Shown here: positions 47,626-55,698 of the stretch, piece by piece
How the letters are laid out: each line of letters starts with the position of its first letter
How positions within the stretch are numbered: position 1 is the first letter of the stretch
Source: Arthrobacter sp. Leaf141
Lineage (GTDB): Bacteria; Actinomycetota; Actinomycetes; Actinomycetales; Micrococcaceae
Assembly (NCBI RefSeq): GCF_001424565.1
Contig: NZ_LMOL01000005.1
Location: 492,336 to 556,335, forward strand
Reading direction: 5' to 3'
Length of the DNA stretch: 64,000 nucleotides
Notes under the pieces: generated by a model
Databases searched by the model: none
Told to the model about the DNA's origin: nothing
What the model saw: only the letters and a program-made list of their open reading frames with translations
Program-made: the position numbers and the translations under genes

Positions 47626-47965
47626 CAATCAAGGCCCTCTGACCTGCGGAAACGTTGGGTTGGGGGGGCCTTTCCTTTTGCCCATGGTGATCCGATGCCG
47701 GGGCAATCCCGCTCGGGCATCCCGCCCTTGGTACAAAAGATACCGGGAACGCCCAGCAGCGCTGGCCCGCGTGGCCATCCCTGGATTGTACGTTCCCCCT
47801 GCCACTCTCATTTGGGCGTTTACAATCCAATACCGGCGTGCCACGATATGGATGTTGTGCGCTTCGCGGGTCAGTCATCCTTCGCAGAATGTGACAGGGA
47901 ACAGATCAGTACAATCACCTCCTCCGAGGCATCTCCGGTACTCGGCCCCTCGCGAGGAATTCCTC
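47626..47965 (+). other. 340-bp intergenic region upstream of the accessory cassette
   Basis: No gene is supported here. An open frame continues upward from the next gene to 47660 but has no start signal and unlikely composition. The region holds a 9-bp inverted repeat (TGGATTGTA at 47782-47790, TACAATCCA at 47821-47829) and two TACAAT hexamers (47821-47826 and 47910-47915) that could be -10 boxes. It is less GC-rich than its left flank. Confidence 0.5.
47631..47672 (+). terminator. Possible tRNA terminator
   Basis: AAGGCCC (47631-47637) can pair with GGGCCTT (47666-47672), followed by TCCTTTT. The 28-base loop makes it weak. Confidence 0.4.
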
Positions 47966-50692
47966 ATGTTTGATCTGTTCAAAGACCTTGATACCTACAA
48001 AGGGATCCCGCCGTATGCCAGCGAACATTACGGTGTCTATCAACCTCTGCTGGGCTGGGAATCACGGCTGACCAAAAAATGGATTCAGCGCGGTGGAATC
48101 ATCGTCGATCCGCATATCAAGAAGATCCTTGATGCCCGGTTCAAACCCGGTCCGGAACTCGTGCAGAATGATCATCCCTTGGAATTTCTGGCGTTTCCCC
48201 TTCAGCCTGGCTCCGGAATATCGCCCTATTCCGTTATCTTGACCAAGACACTCAACAGCGAGCTACTGGTTGTCCTGAGGGATGCCGTCCAGGGTTTTGT
48301 GGAACAGCATGAAGGCCGTCTGCCGCAGGGTGCAGAGTGGAATGCGCTGATAGAAATTAACAATTTTATGGACCCCGAGGCAGGGCCGCTGCGGAGGGTT
48401 AACGATATCCATCGTTCCCGCCTGAACCAACAGATGATGGCCCAGGCCCAAGGGGGCCAGATCACCGGCGAGATGCTTGCGGCCACTAAGCAAGCACACC
48501 TGGCCCTCATGCAGTACGAGTCCCAGATCGCCGTCTTCCTCCTTGCCCAGGCCGAGGCCCAGCAGGGGGCAGATCCCAACGAGCTCGCCAAGCTCTTTTC
48601 TGTCACTACCGCCGCGCCGGCCACTGACATCCTCCGACCGACGGACCCTTTGGCGAGCATAGACCCCCGCGCTTCCGGCGGGACGCTCTCGCCTGTGGGG
48701 TTTGTGCACTTGTTCCGCCAATACTTTTTCGATTTGGGAACCTTTCTGGGCGAAAGTGTCGAACATGTTTGGCTTGCACCGGGAACAACAATCGAGCTCA
48801 TCGAGGTGAGCACCCGAAAGTCTGTCGTGGAGCATCAGGAGGAAAGTGCGTCAGAGTCCACCACCACTTCTGAAGAGAGCAGCGCGGTTAAGGATGAACT
48901 CAGTGACGCGGTGAAAGCCGAGAACAGCAGCAGTACCAAGCTTGGTGTCTCGACCACGAACACTGTGAATTTCGGCGTGTACCAGGGTACTGCTTCGGCA
49001 AATTACGGCGTGGAGAGCAGCCGGAAAGAGGCCCGCGAGGCAACTCACAAGCAAAACCGGGAGCAGTCGGAAAAGCTTTCTTCACAGATCAAGCGGAGCT
49101 TCAAGTCCATCTTCAAGACCGTGACAGAGTCGACGGATGTGCGCAGCCGACGGTACCTGCTGCAAAATACGTCGAACAAGCTGGTCAACTACGAGCTGCG
49201 GCGCAAAATGCGCCGCGTTGGCGTCCAGCTTCAGGATATGGGAAACCAGCTGTGCTGGCAGGTGTTCATCGACGATGCCGGAGTGTCCCTGGGACTGTCT
49301 GAACTGGTGCATTTTGCTGAATCCCCGGACTTGGCGAACCTCAAGGACCCCGAGTTTGGCCCGCCCCCGGCCAACATTGCCAAGAAAATCACGGTACCGA
49401 TTCCTTTCACCCCCATCCTGAACTACAGCAACTGGCATGCAAACTACGAGTTCGCGTATCTGGAGACGGGCAACACGCCATATAAGGACAAGTTCCTTGG
49501 CACCGTAAAAGGCGACGATGATGACGATGACAGCCAGGTCATCATGGGGCCCTTCACGTTCAAGATTGACCCTCCGCAAAGTGACTATGTCCTGACCGAC
49601 GACATCAGGATCATTGGGCCGCAAGGCAACAAACAGGCCGTGGTGAGGACGAAGACCAAAAACGCGGATGGCTCGTTCACCCTGGTGCTGCAGTTCATCA
49701 ACTTCAACAAGGAAAATGTCCTCAACCTCGACGTGGAGCTGGTGTTCGCCCCACAGGCTGCCGCACTCACCGAATACGAGGCAAACAAGAAGAAGATCCA
49801 GGAAAAGTACGACGTCGAGAGGCAGCGTCTGCTGAAAAAGAGTTTCCTGGAGAGCGTCAGGCAACGCATCAAGGACGCAAGCAGCATCAGGTCCAGGCCC
49901 TCATGGGACCTGAGAGAAGAAGAACGCACGGTTATCTACCGTGAACTGCTCCAGCGCCTGATGCTCGACTCCTGGGACATAGCCTCCAAGAATCAGAAGG
50001 ATACGGACAATCTTCGCCTCAGCCACGTCCGCTCGGAGGTCATCCGGGCCATCTTCGACGTGGACGGAATGCTCTACTTTGTAGCACCTGAATGGTGGAT
50101 GCCGCGGCGGCACCGAAGCCAGCTCAATTTGCAGGTGCAGGTGGGAGACCCCTCAATCGAACTGACCGATAACGACGTCGTTAAATGGGATGACGTCGAA
50201 AAACGCCCGGACAATTACCGAATTACCGAAGACTCCGCTCCCGCACGGTTCGGCAGTTCACTCGGGTGGCTGCTCCAGTTGGACGGTGACAACCTCCGCA
50301 ACGCTTTCCTTAATGCGCCCTGGGTGAAGGCTGTCATCCCGATCCGGCCCGGGAGGGAGGGGGCCGCGCTCAATTGGCTTAGAAGCATCGAAGGCCACGA
50401 GAACGACGGGTGGAACACGCCCTATATCGGCACGGCTGAAGAGGATGCCGAGTTCAGCGGCAAGACCGTCGGTGAAGTACTGGAGATCATTGCCGGGCGA
50501 ATGGAAAAGGAGAACGGCAAGATCGTCAACGTACTCGAAGCAGACAAGGTCTTTGAAAAGGGGTTCGACCCGCTGGCATCGGGCTTCGACGCAGGGTTGC
50601 CCGCCAACAAGGTCTTCAGCCAGTGGATATCGATTCTTCCCACGGACCAAATCGTGGCCTCCGAGTATGAGCCAAAAGACCTCACCCTTTAG
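47966..50692 (+). CDS. 908-aa protein of unrecognised family
   Basis: No known function recognised. The ATG at 47966 follows GAGGAATTCCTC. There is no signal peptide or membrane helix. A Ser/Glu-rich helical stretch (about 287-320) leads to a strand-like block with alternating polar and small residues (about 323-351, TNTVNFGVYQGTASANYG), then a second charged helix (352-395). A well-patterned domain follows (about 396-452, KLVNYELRRKMRRVGVQLQD, then QLCWQVFIDD and LGLSELVHF). There is an Asp run (GDDDDDDSQ, about 515) and a likely coiled coil (about 600-672). The helix-strand-helix part recalls membrane-inserting stems of pore-forming proteins, which is inference only. Composition is clearly less GC-rich than neighbours, suggesting transfer. 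The next gene starts 16 bp downstream. Confidence 0.8.
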   Translation: MFDLFKDLDTYKGIPPYASEHYGVYQPLLGWESRLTKKWIQRGGIIVDPHIKKILDARFKPGPELVQNDHPLEFLAFPLQPGSGISPYSVILTKTLNSELLVVLRDAVQGFVEQHEGRLPQGAEWNALIEINNFMDPEAGPLRRVNDIHRSRLNQQMMAQAQGGQITGEMLAATKQAHLALMQYESQIAVFLLAQAEAQQGADPNELAKLFSVTTAAPATDILRPTDPLASIDPRASGGTLSPVGFVHLFRQYFFDLGTFLGESVEHVWLAPGTTIELIEVSTRKSVVEHQEESASESTTTSEESSAVKDELSDAVKAENSSSTKLGVSTTNTVNFGVYQGTASANYGVESSRKEAREATHKQNREQSEKLSSQIKRSFKSIFKTVTESTDVRSRRYLLQNTSNKLVNYELRRKMRRVGVQLQDMGNQLCWQVFIDDAGVSLGLSELVHFAESPDLANLKDPEFGPPPANIAKKITVPIPFTPILNYSNWHANYEFAYLETGNTPYKDKFLGTVKGDDDDDDSQVIMGPFTFKIDPPQSDYVLTDDIRIIGPQGNKQAVVRTKTKNADGSFTLVLQFINFNKENVLNLDVELVFAPQAAALTEYEANKKKIQEKYDVERQRLLKKSFLESVRQRIKDASSIRSRPSWDLREEERTVIYRELLQRLMLDSWDIASKNQKDTDNLRLSHVRSEVIRAIFDVDGMLYFVAPEWWMPRRHRSQLNLQVQVGDPSIELTDNDVVKWDDVEKRPDNYRITEDSAPARFGSSLGWLLQLDGDNLRNAFLNAPWVKAVIPIRPGREGAALNWLRSIEGHENDGWNTPYIGTAEEDAEFSGKTVGEVLEIIAGRMEKENGKIVNVLEADKVFEKGFDPLASGFDAGLPANKVFSQWISILPTDQIVASEYEPKDLTL

Positions 50693-50708
50693 CCCTGGGG
50701 AAACAGCC

Positions 50709-52013
50709 ATGGAACTGAGGGACATCACCCGGGAAACCTCATTGCTGAAGTCCTACAAATCGACATACGTCGACAACCAGAATCACGAACTCCTCAGGAT
50801 CTACCGGGACAAAGGCCGCCAGTTTCCGGTACTGACCGAGCGGGTCTTCACACAATCAGGAGCCTCGCCGGAGGAGTTGATCGACTACAAGCTCCAGCGC
50901 AACATGGATGATGCCGATGCCGGACGGATTTTCGTCCTCGAGCGCACCGACAACCCGACCGATCAGCTGAAGACGAGGCTTTTCTTCGTCTGGCTCTCCC
51001 CAGCACTGGTCGGGCAGTTCAAGGTTGGCACCTCCAGCGCCCCCAAGGTGAAAGCGAGCGTTGTTTTTCATCCGCGGGCGGGCCTGGAAAAGTACCCGAC
51101 GTACTGGAGAGGAGGACTGGAGCCGCTCCAGGTACCCAACTTCCTTGAGCTCGGAATAAGGTACCTGTGCAAGGACAAGAATGTCGTGGCCCAGCATTTC
51201 TGCTCAACCCCCAAGACCCGCCAGCCCGGCGTCCCGCGCACCGACAGCCTCAAGAGTTCCCTGGCCGTGATGGTCGTGGTGCCAGTCTCCAGCGCCAATG
51301 CTTTCGCCAGCCTGGGCGACCCCCGGGAATTCGAAGATGCGCTCCGGCGCATCGCCAAACGATGCTTTGAGGCCGTCACCACGCAGTTGATCCCGGCGGC
51401 TGCGGTCACGCTCGAGCGGGTGGCCGTCTCCGGATACAGCCGGAGCGGGGCAGTCCTCCGCACCCTCCTGGACAATGCCCGGGCGAACGAGCCGTTCATG
51501 CGGAACGTCGTGAAGGAGTTTTATGCCTTCGACGTGATGCTTAACGAGAACAATCCCCAGGGCGTTGTGATCAAAACGAAAAAACAGGGGTACGACGAGT
51601 TCTGGTCAAGACTCAAGACCTGGCAGGGGGAGGACTCCGACAAGATGATCCGGCTCTACAGCTCAGAGCCTGCAACGGTTGGAGCGATCTATGGCGAACT
51701 GCAAACCCGGCTCAAGAACTACGGCGGGGGATATCAAAGCGCCGTCGGTTTCAGCTCCTTCAACGGCAAGGCGCGGCGGAATGGTTCCGGAAAATACGCC
51801 GGACTCAGCGACGGCTACGAGATCTACTCCACCGACAACTCACGATCCCTCGCCGTTATGCCCTCAGGAAACGCCCTTGTCTACCTCTCCAGCGAGAACC
51901 TCGTTAATCCAGAAGGCTTTGCCCCTGGCGGTACCTACGAGCCCGGGCTGGAGGGGCACAGCTGGTTCGTGTCGCGGCTTCTGTCGCATGCCCTGTTCCA
52001 CAGCGGCTTCTAG
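50709..52013 (+). CDS. 434-aa protein with serine-hydrolase-like elbow, partner of the upstream gene
   Basis: Family not recognised. The ATG at 50709 follows GGGGAAAC and fits tight coupling to the 908-aa gene. The N-terminal 170 residues are a beta-rich region of unknown type. From about residue 185 the pattern is alpha/beta-hydrolase-like: the strand LAVMVVVPVSS, a helix, then VAVSGYSRSGAVL with Ser244 in a GxSxSG elbow, a possible acid Asp275 (FYAFDVML) and a possible His417 (EGHSWFV). If this triad is right the protein is an esterase, lipase or peptidase; the assignment rests on motif reading only. No signal peptide is evident. Confidence 0.78.
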   Translation: MELRDITRETSLLKSYKSTYVDNQNHELLRIYRDKGRQFPVLTERVFTQSGASPEELIDYKLQRNMDDADAGRIFVLERTDNPTDQLKTRLFFVWLSPALVGQFKVGTSSAPKVKASVVFHPRAGLEKYPTYWRGGLEPLQVPNFLELGIRYLCKDKNVVAQHFCSTPKTRQPGVPRTDSLKSSLAVMVVVPVSSANAFASLGDPREFEDALRRIAKRCFEAVTTQLIPAAAVTLERVAVSGYSRSGAVLRTLLDNARANEPFMRNVVKEFYAFDVMLNENNPQGVVIKTKKQGYDEFWSRLKTWQGEDSDKMIRLYSSEPATVGAIYGELQTRLKNYGGGYQSAVGFSSFNGKARRNGSGKYAGLSDGYEIYSTDNSRSLAVMPSGNALVYLSSENLVNPEGFAPGGTYEPGLEGHSWFVSRLLSHALFHSGF

Positions 52014-52068
52014 CGGTGCCCGTCCGCGACTCCTGGATAATCGCCGAAGACACCGGCACAACCAGCGC

Positions 52069-53064
52069 CTAAAGCCAGCCCTTCTTTTTGAAGATCCCAT
52101 ACATTGCACCCGCGATGGCCACCATCAGCGCAAGCGCCAGCGGGTAGCCAAGGTCCCAGTGAAGTTCCGGCATCGTGTCGAAGTTCATCCCGTAGATTCC
52201 GGCCACAAACGACGGTGCAAACAGGATGGCAGCCCACGAGGAGATCTTTTTGACCTGCTCGTTCTGCTCCGCGCTGGCCTCGTTCTGCCGGTTCGCGGTC
52301 AGCGTGCCGTCCAGGGTCAGGGCGTTCTGCAGGAGGTCCCGGAAGGAATCGGCCCGGGAAATGACCCGCTCCACATGGTCCTCCACATCGCGCAGGCTGT
52401 GCTGGAGTTCGGTTTCCACACCGTACTTCGCAAACCCCCGCTTGAGCTGGAACATCATGTCCGGCAGCGGGTGGATGGCCCGCTGGAACTGGATCACTTC
52501 GCGGGCCAGCTCGTAGATACGCCGCGACACGGTTGAGTCGCCGCTGAAGAGCTGGTCCTCAATCTCGTCGATGTCGTTTTCCAGGCCGGCCACCACCGGG
52601 GCATAGTCATCCACCACGCGGTCCAGCAGGGCGTACAGCACAGCTTCGGGCCCGTGCTTGAGGAGGTCAGGCCGCGCCTCAAGCCGTTGCCGGACCCTGG
52701 CCACGCCTGCCATCTCCGCATGCCGGACCGTCACCACAAAGTTCTTGCCGGTGAAGATGTGCAGTTCACCGAATTCAACGGTTTCGGTTTCATCCACGTA
52801 CCGGGCGGGCCGGAGCACCGTGAACAGGTTGTCGTCGTAGCGTTCCAGCTTGGGCCGCTGATGCGCGGACACGGCATCCTCGACGGCGAGCCCATGCAGG
52901 CCGAACTCCGCTGCCACGGCGGACATTTCCTCCCGCGTAGGCCGGTACAGGCCGATCCAGGCCATCCCGCCGTAATGGGCCAAGGTCTCAAACGTCTGCT
53001 CCAGGCTTTCCGGCTCCGCATGCCTGACACCGTCAACGTAGACGGCGTTGTCGATGATGGTCAC
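52069..53064 (-). CDS. corA: CorA-family magnesium/cobalt channel
   Basis: About 331 aa. Long cytosolic N-terminal part (VTIIDNAVYVDG..., FTGKNFVVTVRHAEM) and two C-terminal membrane helices, the first followed by the CorA signature GIYGMNFDTMP; ends in the basic FKKKGWL. The GTG at 53064 is chosen because it matches the family start; the open frame continues 38 codons upward. A 21-codon ORF in another frame ends exactly on this start (GTGA overlap), and no Shine-Dalgarno site precedes the GTG, so translation is probably coupled to that ORF. Confidence 0.9.
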   Translation of the reverse strand: MTIIDNAVYVDGVRHAEPESLEQTFETLAHYGGMAWIGLYRPTREEMSAVAAEFGLHGLAVEDAVSAHQRPKLERYDDNLFTVLRPARYVDETETVEFGELHIFTGKNFVVTVRHAEMAGVARVRQRLEARPDLLKHGPEAVLYALLDRVVDDYAPVVAGLENDIDEIEDQLFSGDSTVSRRIYELAREVIQFQRAIHPLPDMMFQLKRGFAKYGVETELQHSLRDVEDHVERVISRADSFRDLLQNALTLDGTLTANRQNEASAEQNEQVKKISSWAAILFAPSFVAGIYGMNFDTMPELHWDLGYPLALALMVAIAGAMYGIFKKKGWL

Positions 53065-53126
53065 GGGCGGGTGGTCCTGACCCCTGGAAGCCGGCAACGC
53101 GAGGGGTGATAAAAAAGGCAGTCCAT
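53061..53126 (-). CDS. Leaderless 21-codon upstream ORF coupled to corA
   Basis: ATG at 53126, stop TGA at 53063-53061, overlapping the corA GTG by four bases. The peptide is MDCLFYHPSRCRLPGVRTTRP: two Cys, three Pro and four Arg. TAGGCT (53133-53138) is six bases before its ATG, the same geometry as about nineteen other starts in the window, so the corA transcript should begin at or very near this ATG. Likely a regulatory leader peptide or translational coupler; conservation is unknown. Confidence 0.55.
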   Translation of the reverse strand: MDCLFYHPSRCRLPGVRTTRP

Positions 53127-53132
53127 GTCCGA

Positions 53133-53138
53133 AGCCTA
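53133..53138 (-). promoter_or_regulatory. -10 box of the corA transcript
   Basis: TAGGCT on the minus strand, six bases before the ATG of the 21-codon ORF. Confidence 0.55.
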
Positions 53139-53184
53139 ACCGTCCTGCCGCCGTCGGACGCCCCTGACACTGCCGCAACGGCCG

Positions 53185-53682
53185 TCAGCCACCGGCCGCC
53201 TTGGACAGGCCGCTGATCAGGGGCTCGGTCCGGTAGGGGATATGCGTGTGCAGGGCCAGGACGGTTTCCGTCCGGATCACGCCCCTGATCCGGAGCACCT
53301 GCCGCAGCGCGGCCTGCAGGTTGTGCGTATCGGTGGCGACCACTCGGCACCACACATCGCCCCGGCCCGAAATCTCGTGCACTTCGAGGACCTGGGCGAT
53401 GGTCCGGAGGCCGGCCACCACACCATCCAGTTCCCGGTGCGAAACTTCGATGGTCACGAAGGCAACGACGTCGTAGCCCACCGCCTCCAGGTCCACTTCC
53501 CGCCCGCTGTGGCTCAGGACGCCCGAGCGGATCAGCCGCTTGACCCGGGTCTGCGCGGTGTTGCGTGCCACCCCCAGGGAGTCGCCGAGTTCGCCGACCT
53601 GGATCCGGGGATCGCGGATCAGCGCCAGGAGGATTTTGAGATCAGTAGGGTCCAGATTGTTCAAGTGGTCACTTTCCATCAT
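53185..53682 (-). CDS. Lrp/AsnC-family regulator (first)
   Basis: 165 aa. N-terminal helix-turn-helix (LDPTDLKILLALIRDPRIQV ... LGVARNTAQTRVKRLI) and a C-terminal RAM ligand domain (VVAFVTIEVSHREL ... GVIRTETVLALHT). It lies divergent from an MFS gene with 148 bp between and probably controls it; the effector is likely an amino acid or related compound, by family. Confidence 0.9.
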   Translation of the reverse strand: MMESDHLNNLDPTDLKILLALIRDPRIQVGELGDSLGVARNTAQTRVKRLIRSGVLSHSGREVDLEAVGYDVVAFVTIEVSHRELDGVVAGLRTIAQVLEVHEISGRGDVWCRVVATDTHNLQAALRQVLRIRGVIRTETVLALHTHIPYRTEPLISGLSKAAGG

Positions 53683-53706
53683 CTTGGCTGGCCAATATTG
53701 ACTGTT

Positions 53707-53714
53707 TTGCGCAA
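53707..53714. promoter_or_regulatory. Palindrome TTGCGCAA in Lrp/MFS divergent region
   Basis: An 8-bp perfect palindrome 24 bp upstream of the lrp start, a candidate regulator site. Weak evidence. Confidence 0.3.
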
Positions 53715-53830
53715 TTCTGCCACGAATATCCGTTCAATAGGGCAGTAATGCCGCAATGTAGGGCTATCGGATATCCACCCCGCGCGGCCTCCCACAAGGA
53801 CCAGTCCCGCGGTTGAACCAAGGCGGCACC

Positions 53831-55072
53831 ATGACGGTCTTCAGTGAACTTCGCATGCGCCCTGCCCCGGCCACTGCGGCCAGGGGCTGGGACGCTTCCA
53901 CCACAGCACGCCTGGCCATGGCCGGCGCGGTCATTTTTGTGCTCCTGGTGGGTGCCAACCTTGCCACCCCCCTGTATCCGCTGCTGCAGGCTGAGCTGGG
54001 GCTGTCCACCCTGGACGTCACGGCCGCGTTTGCCAGCTACGTCCTGGCCCTGGTGGCAACCCTGATGCTGGCCGGCCATTGGTCCGACCACATTGGCCGC
54101 CGCGCCGCGCTGATCCTCGCCGTCCTGGCAGGACTCGCCGGCGGCTGGGTCTTTGCGCAGGCCGGCACCCTTGCTGCGCTGTGCGCAGGACGGGCCCTGC
54201 AGGGAATGGCCGTGGCCCTGGCCACGGGTGCCAGCTCGGCCGCACTGCGCGAACTGCTGCCCTCCCGCCCCGAATGGGCCTCCCGCTTCACCCTGCTCGC
54301 CTCCGCAGGGGGAGTGGCGGCGGGGCCCGTCATCGGCGGCCTGCTCTCGCTGCTGCCGGACCCAACCGCCATGCCGTATTACGTCCATTCCGCGGTGCTC
54401 GCCGCGCTGCTGGTGCCGCTGTTCCTCCTGCAGGCCCGCCCCGCCATCAGCCAGCCGCCGGTCTCCCGGCCGTTGCAGGTCCTGGCGCCACGACGGCCTT
54501 CCGTGTCCCGCGAGGCGCGCGGGGCCTTCTGGCTGGCATCCGGCGTCGGATTCCTCAGCTTCGCCGTCTTCGGGTTCTGCCTGTCCCTGGCCCCGGGATA
54601 CTTTGCGCAGGTCCTGGGCACGGATTCCCGGCCGTTGATCGGTGTCCTCGCAGGGCTCACCCTCGGCGCCTCGGCGCTCAGCCAGCTGCTCGCCATCCGT
54701 GGCCGGTTTGCCGTCCCCGCAGGTCTGGCGATCCTGGGGACAGCCATCCTGTTGCTGGGCGCGGCCGGAGCCTGGCACAACCCGCTGCTGCTGGTGGCGG
54801 CTTCCCTGGCTGCCGGCGTGGGCCAGGGCGTGGCGTTCCGCACGGTCTTCAACGACGTGGCGTCCCGGGTTGAACCGGCCCGGCACGCCCAGATTGTCAG
54901 CACCGTGTACGTGATCACCTACCTGGGCAGCGCCGTCCCGGTCCTGGGACTTGGCTGGGCCACCGGCGTCTTCGGGCTCGCGGCGTCCGTCAGTACCTTC
55001 GTGGCCGTGTGCGGCACGGCGGCACTGCTCCTGGCGGCCCTGACGCTCCGGCAGGTCCTGCGGCGGAGCTAA
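53831..55072 (+). CDS. MFS transporter (first)
   Basis: 413 aa with about twelve membrane helices. The MFS loop-2/3 motif reads GHWSDHIGRRAALIL. Probably a drug or amino-acid efflux protein; substrate unknown. The ATG at 53831 follows AAGGCGGCACC. Divergent from the first Lrp-type gene and convergent with the second, whose stop is 8 bp away. Confidence 0.85.
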   Translation: MTVFSELRMRPAPATAARGWDASTTARLAMAGAVIFVLLVGANLATPLYPLLQAELGLSTLDVTAAFASYVLALVATLMLAGHWSDHIGRRAALILAVLAGLAGGWVFAQAGTLAALCAGRALQGMAVALATGASSAALRELLPSRPEWASRFTLLASAGGVAAGPVIGGLLSLLPDPTAMPYYVHSAVLAALLVPLFLLQARPAISQPPVSRPLQVLAPRRPSVSREARGAFWLASGVGFLSFAVFGFCLSLAPGYFAQVLGTDSRPLIGVLAGLTLGASALSQLLAIRGRFAVPAGLAILGTAILLLGAAGAWHNPLLLVAASLAAGVGQGVAFRTVFNDVASRVEPARHAQIVSTVYVITYLGSAVPVLGLGWATGVFGLAASVSTFVAVCGTAALLLAALTLRQVLRRS

Positions 55073-55080
55073 GCCCGCCG

Positions 55081-55584
55081 CTACGCAGGCAGGGGCCCGT
55101 GGTTACCCTGGATGTGCTCAAACACCAGGGTGGTCTCGGTGTGGCCCACCACCGGATCCGTGGCCAGGTTGTCCAGCACCCAGTCCCGGAGGTCTTCGGT
55201 GGTGGCCACGGCAATGTGCAGCAGGTAGTCCACCGACCCTGACGTGTGGAACGTGGACAGCACGGCCGGCAGGTGCGGTACCCGCGCGGTGAAGCGGTCG
55301 ATCTGGTCCCGGTCGTGGGCCCGCAGCCGCACGGCCACCAGCGCCTGCACGGACCGGCCGATCGCGGACAGGCTCAACTTCGCCTCGTAGCCCTGGACAA
55401 TGCCCCGCTCGGAGAGCGCCCGGGTCCGCATCAGCGCTGTGGACGGGGCGATGCCCACCAGTTCCGCCAGTTGCTTGTTGGAGATCCGGGCGTCTGCCAC
55501 CAGCGCGGCCAGGAGCCGCTCATCGATGGCGTCGAGGGGCTCCTGGTGCTGGACCGGCCTGGCGTTCCTGGGGTTCGTACTCAC
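55081..55584 (-). CDS. Lrp/AsnC-family regulator (second)
   Basis: About 167 aa. Helix-turn-helix LDAIDERLLAALVADARISN ... LVGIAPSTALMRTRALSE and a RAM domain (VQALVAVRLRAHDR, SVDYLLHIAVA). The GTG at 55584 is chosen because GGAAGGA lies six to seven bases before it; an upstream TTG in frame overlaps that site. It lies between two MFS genes. Confidence 0.9.
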   Translation of the reverse strand: MSTNPRNARPVQHQEPLDAIDERLLAALVADARISNKQLAELVGIAPSTALMRTRALSERGIVQGYEAKLSLSAIGRSVQALVAVRLRAHDRDQIDRFTARVPHLPAVLSTFHTSGSVDYLLHIAVATTEDLRDWVLDNLATDPVVGHTETTLVFEHIQGNHGPLPA

Positions 55585-55698
55585 TGCAGTTCCTTCCAAC
55601 GTCCTGCATTCATCCTAGACCGCTGATTTGTCGCCAACAGGTGCCGCAGCCGGTGCGCCGCCGAACATCTGCAACGAAAGGCCGGGATGCGGCGCGGG

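Noticed and set aside
47660..47965. In-frame upward extension of the 908-aa gene
   Set aside because: No ribosome site or promoter at its start, unlikely residue composition, and GAGGAATTCCTC precedes the internal ATG at 47966.
47553..52068. tRNA-integrated mobile island with attachment sites
   Set aside because: I looked for a second copy of the tRNA-Ala 3' end near 52 kb and for an integrase; neither was seen. Transfer remains possible from composition, but there is no direct att evidence.
53065..53178. 38-codon N-terminal extension of CorA
   Set aside because: No start signal in frame, residues do not resemble the CorA N-terminus, and the promoter-like TAGGCT points into this stretch at a different frame.
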